DNA of 64,000 nucleotides from Nymphaea colorata. Its lineage: Eukaryota > Streptophyta > Magnoliopsida > Nymphaeales > Nymphaeaceae. The stretch spans positions 15,673,796 through 15,737,795 of the forward strand of contig NC_045140.1 of NCBI RefSeq assembly GCF_008831285.2, in the 5' to 3' direction. The stretch's first letter is position 1. The number at the start of each line of letters is the position of its first letter. Position numbers and translations under genes: made by a program. Positions 58,217 to 64,000 of this stretch are shown here, one piece after another. The notes under the pieces are model-generated. The model had not been told where the DNA came from. It saw only the letters and a program-made list of their open reading frames with translations, and searched no databases.

Positions 58217-60579
58217 TATATTAACCACTAATTCAAGAAACAAGAAGAAATTTAATTGTTGACAAATTATTTATAATATTTACTATACAAACAAATGTCA
58301 TTTTTCATAAAAAGGTCAAGACTCATTATGAAAGAAAAGGTCAACACTCATTTCATCAATACTCACTATACCAAACAGACGAAGACTTTCAAAATTACAT
58401 CCACAAAATGCAAGAGAAATTCTAAATGTAACATCCCGGATAAAAAGAATCAGTCTCTTCAATATGACTTTTATGATTTGTATATGTATGTATGTTATTT
58501 TTTAGCAGTTTAGAGTCTTCGGACGAGATTGATATGATTACGTATAGTTCATCAGCCAGCTCTTCAAGATACTAAGTTGAAATATGATAAAACATGACAA
58601 AGCACTATTCAGTTGAAGTATAAATTCTTAAAAAAAAAAATAAAAACTAAGAAGCTTGAACATGGTTTTGAAGAACTAAAAGTTTCCTGTATTATAGCAG
58701 ATTACCTAACGATCTCTTAGATTTTTTATCGAAGGCTTCCTTGGTAGTGTGCTAGTCATCTACCATTCGGCGGGCAAGGCGCAGGAAGGAGCGCAGATTA
58801 AATAGGTTCCGCCTGAAGAAGAAAGGGGCGCGCGATTTTTCATTTAATTTATTCGATGGTTGGTTGTTTAAACTTCATCCTGTTTCTTTTTATTTGATGT
58901 TGATCGCAATAGTTTAGGAAGAGTTCAGATCGGTTTAAGAGAATAAAGTGTTTTTTTTTTTAAAAAAAGAAAGCGATTGATGTTCGTCAAGAAGGTCACC
59001 ATCAAAGTTCTCTTTTAACTGTTCCCTATTTTGATTTCAACAGTGATTTTTCTGCTTAATATCGAGATCCCTGGTTGAACTGACGATCTGATTTCTCTCA
59101 TTTGGTATTAGCAGTAGAATAGCATGAAATATGTGTAGGAAAATCGTTGAAACATATTCAATTTCACAAGAACAATAAAAATATGCTTCACTGGTTTCCA
59201 TAAGCACCGCCGATCGTAGTTCTGGTTCTGCCGGTCTGTAGTTTGGTTTTCTAAATCAGTGTTGTTTGCTTTTCTTCAAGATTTTGATTAGTAGGAATTA
59301 GTTAGTTTTCATTTAAGATTGAGATCTGAGGTATTGAGTAGGTCAGCTTCACTTGAGCAACAAAACTCCCTAGCTGGTGTTCTGAAGAACGCCAATCAGT
59401 TCAGCGACAATTATTTTTCGCTTTGTGTTCAACTTTGTCCGTTTTCGTTGAATCTTCTTGGAGTAGCTCCAATTCAAGGTATCTAGCTTAGTTTAGCTTT
59501 TATTTCTATTTTCCTATTCTTGTGTTGCGTCGAGAATATTTTAGGTCAAATATTAGTTTAGGTTAATTGTATTTTGTGATTAAATTCTATTCAAAGATAG
59601 ATTTGGTGACTTCAGGTACTCTCTTATTTGATTTTTATTAACTAGGCTGTTCCAGCTGTAGATACATGATCGCTATTTCTTGGGTTGTTTTTCTAAATTC
59701 GAACATCTACCTTTTTGTTTGGAGAACGAGTTTTCCATGCTAGAGTCGGTTTAGTATATAGTCAACTAGTTCAGTCTTGACACCGTCAACATATACTAGT
59801 TTTCCATTGAGTTTGGTTTGGTTAGTTAACTGAGGATCTCGTTCGAGGTTTTGGTCAATATTTGGTCATTCTAGTTAGGTTTGATATGAAATTTAAGCTG
59901 TCTTGTGATTAAATGTCTTCATCGAGTTCTTAATATACAAATAACTAATTACTTAGGGTTTAGCTTAGACTGGGATGTAACGCGTCATTTAGGGCTTTTT
60001 GTGCTTCGTTTCTTTTGTTTGATCTTCAGGTTGGTGGGGCACTATTGGCGAAACATTCGAAGGAGTAGAATTGATGGATGCACCGAAACTCGTTTAATGC
60101 ATAAAGAGGATTATCTTTGCTACCCAACGGCCGCCGCACTTGGTTTTTGCCTTTTTGTATATTTTTCTTTAATAAACTAGTTGTATAACTCGATTGTTCT
60201 TTATTGAATTAATAAAGCAAAAAAATTTATACGTGTTCGTTTTTTTGTTGAATTAATGAGCAAAAAGAATTGACTAAACTAGTGTTATTTTTCTTCAAGT
60301 AATTTCCTTATTAATATTTCTGTTCCTCGTATTTGATCTGCACTTGCCATTTTGTTGAAGACGGTTTATTTTATTATTCGACGCGAGATTTTTACTATTT
60401 AGCTTGTTACTCAAAATCACATCACAAAAAAAAAAAACAAAACCCTACACCTGCTAGAAAGTACTAAAAACATGATCTTCTACAATTAGGAGACAATATG
60501 CAGCAAACGCTAAAACATTCAGGGATATCAAACACCTGAACAACACAAAAAAGACGGCCTATTTGCTAACACAAGAAGG
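57446..60579. other. AT-rich intergenic DNA
   Basis: No supported gene. (TA)n tract at about 58187-58217. Small open frames (58295-58513, 59905-60180) have no recognised content. The last 150 bases probably belong to the LINE 5' part. Confidence 0.55.
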
Positions 60580-60870
60580 GTGAGGGAGAAAAGGGCATCT
60601 CCAAAGCTGAAGAAAGATAAATTTAAAGGCTCCAAAAGCCACAAAAACAACGGCAAGAAGCGAATCCTTCACTGTAAGGAGGTTAGCGAAATTAAAAAGA
60701 AGAATTCGAAATGTGGGGGACAAGAGAATTTAAAAAATCTAAAGGAGTCAGATTTCAGTTATTCTGATCATGACTTTTTACTGGGGTCTTATGATAACCA
60801 GATGGATATGAAGGAGGATGGATGGGAGACTAATGGTCCAGGGGAGTGCGTGGTTGCTGCGATTTCTTGA
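60580..60870 (+). pseudogene. LINE ORF1 C-terminal remnant
   Basis: 96 codons, Lys-rich at the start (SPKLKKDKFKG, KNNGKKR) and acidic at the end (DMKEDGWETNG). It stops at TGA 60868-60870, whose A is the first base of the ORF2 ATG (60870-60872). No zinc knuckle is visible in the part that remains. Assigned to LINE ORF1 by position only. Confidence 0.6.
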
Positions 60871-61365
60871 TGAATATAACTAGCTGGAATGTAAGAGGGC
60901 TTGCAAATCCTGCAGGCCAAAGAGACTGGTGGAATGTTTTCCAGTCCCAAATATCGGGTATCTGTTTTGCTAGATACTATGTTGACTTTCGAGAGGGTTG
61001 AATCCTTTAAGAGGAGATATAGATCTTTTTCTATAGATTCAAATTTAGACTGTGATAATAAGTGGGTTAAAAATTCTGTTTGGATGCGATGATAGTAAAT
61101 TTGAGTTACTAAGCTGTAGATGCAACTTGTATTGGGTTGACTGTACTTTTTTCAGTAGGCACCTTGAGATTGAATTTGACGTTGTTGGAGTATATCTTCA
61201 TAGCAGAAGTCAGCTGGTTATGCTTGGAGCAGTGCTATCCAATCAAACTAATCTCTGTCTATTGTCGGAGATTTTAATGCAATTAGGAGTTGGGAAGAAA
61301 AAACCGGGTGTCGCCCTACTACTACCAATGCTTGTATGATGTTCAACACTTTCACTCAATATGCT

Positions 61366-61797
61366 GATTTGGTTGAATTTAAAGACCCTGTCAATCAATT
61401 CACAAGGTCGAACAATAGACAACCCGGAGCTCTTGTTCAAAGCTGTATAGATAGCTGTTTCATGAACAAGTTGTGGTTGGAAAAATTTATTGGCAATTGT
61501 TATCTTCCTGATTTGGTTGAATTTAAAGACCCTGTCAATCAATTCACAAGGTCGAACAATAGACAACCGGGAGCTCTTGTTCAAAGCTGTATAGATAGCT
61601 GTTTCATGAACAAGTTGTGGTTGGAAAAATTTATTGGCAATTGTTATCTTCCTGATTTGGTTGAATTTAAAGACCCTGTCAATCAATTCACAAGGTCGAA
61701 CAATAGACAACCCGGAGCTCTTGTTCAAAGCTGTATAGATAGCTGTTTCATGAACAAGTTGTGGTTGGAAAAATTTTTTGGCAATTGTTATCTTTCC
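61366..61797 (+). repeat. 144-bp in-frame triplication in the LINE endonuclease region
   Basis: Copies start GATTTGGTTGAATTTAAAGA at 61366, 61510 and 61654, spacing exactly 144 bp. Only a few differences were seen: CCCGG versus CCGGG in copy 2, TTATTGG versus TTTTTGG and the last bases in copy 3. Each copy encodes 48 residues (DLVEFKDPVNQF ... FIGNCYLP). Confidence 0.97.
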
Positions 61798-64000
61798 ACT
61801 CTCTTTAGAATCTGATCATGCTGCATTAGTATTTCATTTTATTGAAGAAAGGAGATTTCATGGTCGTGGGGGTATCTTTCGGTTTTTTAGCCATTGGGCT
61901 GACCGTGCAGAATGCAGATCCATTATTCTTGAAACCTAGAACATGGCTGTTGAAGGTTGTCCTATGATCAGGCTGACTGAGAAATTGAACAGGGTAAGGA
62001 AGCGCTTAAGCATATGGAATAAAACTGTTTGAGGGCAGAATTGATTCTCAGGTGGAACAGCTGCAGAAAGAGTTGCAGGAGATAGAAAATGACAGAAATT
62101 CTGGATACGCACAATGGTGTTCTAAAGAGGCTAGAATTCGTGAAACTCTTGCTGAAGCCTTAAGGAAAGAGGAAAATAAGTGGAAGCAAAAGGCTCGATG
62201 TAAATGGCTTCAGCTTGGAGAGAAAAATAACAAATTCTTTCATGAATATGTTAAGAACAGGGTCAGGAAGCAGCAGATTAAAAGAATAATCACTAATGAA
62301 GGAGAGTTTTCTGACCTTGAGGAGATACTTGGTGCATGATCGCGTTATTTTCAAAACTTCTTTGCAAAAGGTATAGCGCTCTCGGTACTATTCCATCGGC
62401 TAGGATGATTGGCGAGAGAGTTTCAGCTGAAGAGAATGAAAGTCTTTTGCATCCCATATTGGAGACGAGGTGCGGAGAGTGGTTTTTGAAGCCAAGGAGG
62501 ATAGTCCCCCCTGGACCGGATGGCTTTCCGTATGTTTTTTGCCAGCTGTTCTGGGACATTGTTGGACCCGATGTGGCTGCTATTGTTAGAGACTTTTCCG
62601 TATGGGTAAAATGGTGAGAAGGTTGGGCAGAATCCATATTGTTATTATTCCAAAAAAGGACGATTCTCAACTTACTACTGATTTCAAGCCCATCACCTTG
62701 GGGAACTGCATTTTTAAGATCGTTTCGAAGCTGATGGTTAGTTCGATTCAAAGACATTTTGAACATAATTATCTCGCCTTACCAAGGGGCTTTTTTGGCT
62801 GGTCGCAGCATGCACAAATGTTATCTTTTAGCCCATGAGATGGTGAACTCGTTATCATCCTATTAGGTGTGTGTATAAAGATTGATCTTTCTAAGGCTTA
62901 TGATAGAGTAGACTGGGATTTTTTTATGGCCTCCGTCACTTATCCATGTTTGATTCAGTTTGGATTCAAAGAATCATGTGTTGTGTGTCTCCTATGCTAT
63001 GCTTCTCAATAGCAAAGAAGGGGCTATCTTCGAGGGAAGGAGAGGCCTGCGACAAGGTGACCCTCTATCACCTTACTTGTTCTTGATTGTAAGGGAAAGT
63101 TTATTAAGAAAGATCCATTCAGCTATCTTGGGTGCTCATATTCACATTCCAAGACTCCGTAGGAACTTGCAAGGGATTCCAGCCATTGTGCATGCAAATG
63201 ATTTATTTCTCTTTTCTAAGGCCACTAACAATTCTATCATGAATTTTTCCAACACTCACCGAATTGGCATGTGCTAATTTCTTTCCTTTTGGTCTGGCGG
63301 AGATCCAAGTTCTTCACATAACTTGCTGTCAGCACGAGATGTTCTAGAGGTAGTTTACCCACCAAATATTTGGGACTGCCTCTTAGTGACAGAGCTCTTG
63401 GTATTTCTGTTTGGAATTCTATGATTCTGAAAATCCAGCACAAATTATCGATGTGGAAAGGCAAATTACTAAGCTTTGCAAGGTGTCTTTCTTTAGTTAA
63501 ATCAGTTTTATCAGCCTCTCCAGGTGTTATAAATGTCCTAAATCTGTCTGGAAGGTAATGGAAAACATCTTTGCTAAGTTCATTTAGGAAGATTTTGAGA
63601 TTGGTAATAAAAGACACATTGTCTCTTGGAGAATTCTCTCTTCCACAAATTGAAGGGGGTGTTGGAATAAGAAGACTTGGCAAATTAACCAATGATTATT
63701 TAGCCTACTTAGGCTGCATAGCCTTGTCAAGTGAGTGTCTATGGGCTGATCTTTGTAGACAAAAATATTTGGGCTTCAGAAGTGTCTGCACTTGGAGACC
63801 AGGGCCTAAGACGTCTCCAATCTGGAAGGATATTACGAGAGCTTGGAAGAGCATTGCCAAAGATATGTGTTGGAAAGTGGGTTCAGGCTCAAATTTTAGA
63901 CAGACCCTTAGTCTGGGGAGCCACTTTTCAATAATTTTCTGCTGATGCTTGTTTGGAGGTGGTCCTTGATTTGCATCTCCCGCTTAGGGAGGCAATGGAG

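Larger units (their letters stand above)
60580..64000 (+). mobile_element. Decayed LINE, second copy, runs off right edge
   Basis: An ORF1 tail (60580-60870) is followed by ORF2 starting at 60870 (MNITSWNVRGLANPAG, the classic plant LINE endonuclease start), frameshifted after about 40 codons. Endonuclease traces run to about 61850 with a triplicated segment. The linker at 62049-62336 reads LQLGEKNNKFFHEYV..R. The reverse transcriptase shows GPDGFPYVFCQLFWDIVGP (62513-62570), FKPITLGNCIFKIVSK, IDLSKAYDRVDWDFF (about 62881-62925), GLRQGDPLSPYLFLI (about 63047-63092), a mutated catalytic box HANDLFLF (63191-63214), and the C-terminal KYLGLPLSDRALGISVWN and EGGVGIRRLGKLTNDYLA regions. Multiple frameshifts: inactive. 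Less decayed than the LINE at 10440-14520. Confidence 0.88.

Noticed and set aside
61243-61728. 161-codon minus-strand open frame with three identical repeats
   Set aside because: Antisense reading of the LINE triplication; the plus strand carries the endonuclease-type sequence.
1-64000. CRISPR arrays, operons, integrons or other prokaryotic systems
   Set aside because: The window is clearly plant nuclear DNA with spliced genes; the repeats are microsatellites, minisatellites and transposons without spacer structure.

Overview
This is a plant nuclear DNA window, almost certainly from a flowering plant. It has intron-split genes for a gibberellin receptor (GID1), a LEC14B-type WD40 protein and an apoplastic-type nucleoside hydrolase. 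It also has plant-type Ty1/copia, Ty3/gypsy and LINE retroelements, MITEs, and many (GA)n/(CT)n/(TA)n microsatellites. The species cannot be fixed from sequence alone. Mixed GC content, long introns and protein similarity fit a non-grass angiosperm, but this is inference.

Layout. 1-3760 (minus): 5' part of a nucleoside hydrolase gene that runs off the left edge; one of its introns has a GC donor and another holds an unidentified exon-like fragment. 3761-10439: upstream and intergenic DNA with one MITE (9130-9462). 10440-14520 (minus): a decayed LINE, itself hit by a small insertion. 16173-16624 (minus): two-exon gene for a 95-residue single-pass membrane protein. 16625-22671: intergenic, with tandem repeats and microsatellites. 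22672-23889 (plus): single-exon secreted leucine-rich-repeat protein. 23890-30920: AT-rich intergenic DNA. 30921-32303 (plus): single-exon coiled-coil protein with a C-terminal membrane anchor. 33612-48680 (minus): nine-exon LEC14B-type WD40 gene stretched to 15 kb by transposons in its introns. These are a complete young copia element (37500-42938), a hAT-type MITE (35485-35959) and a probable old LTR relic (about 44946-45202). 51963-53816 (minus): two-exon GID1 gibberellin receptor. 56150-57090 (plus): decayed gypsy pol fragment. 57095-57445: Ser/Leu-type CTCGAG-motif dispersed repeat. 60580-64000 (plus): a second decayed LINE, running off the right edge, with a 144-bp in-frame triplication in its endonuclease region.

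The host genes do not form a pathway; they are independent single-copy-type loci (purine/pyrimidine salvage, gibberellin perception, a CUL4-DDB1-type WD40 adaptor by family knowledge, an LRR protein, a membrane-anchored coiled coil). Exon boundaries below were worked out by hand from reading frame, GT/GC-AG sites and remembered family sequence, and the phases close exactly for NSH3, LEC14B, GID1 and the small membrane protein.

I found no new defence, biosynthetic or regulatory system. The best leads are the exon-like fragment inside the nucleoside hydrolase intron, the 32-residue triple repeat in the coiled-coil protein, the copia element with one in-frame stop and an internally repeated U3, and the 144-bp triplication in the LINE.
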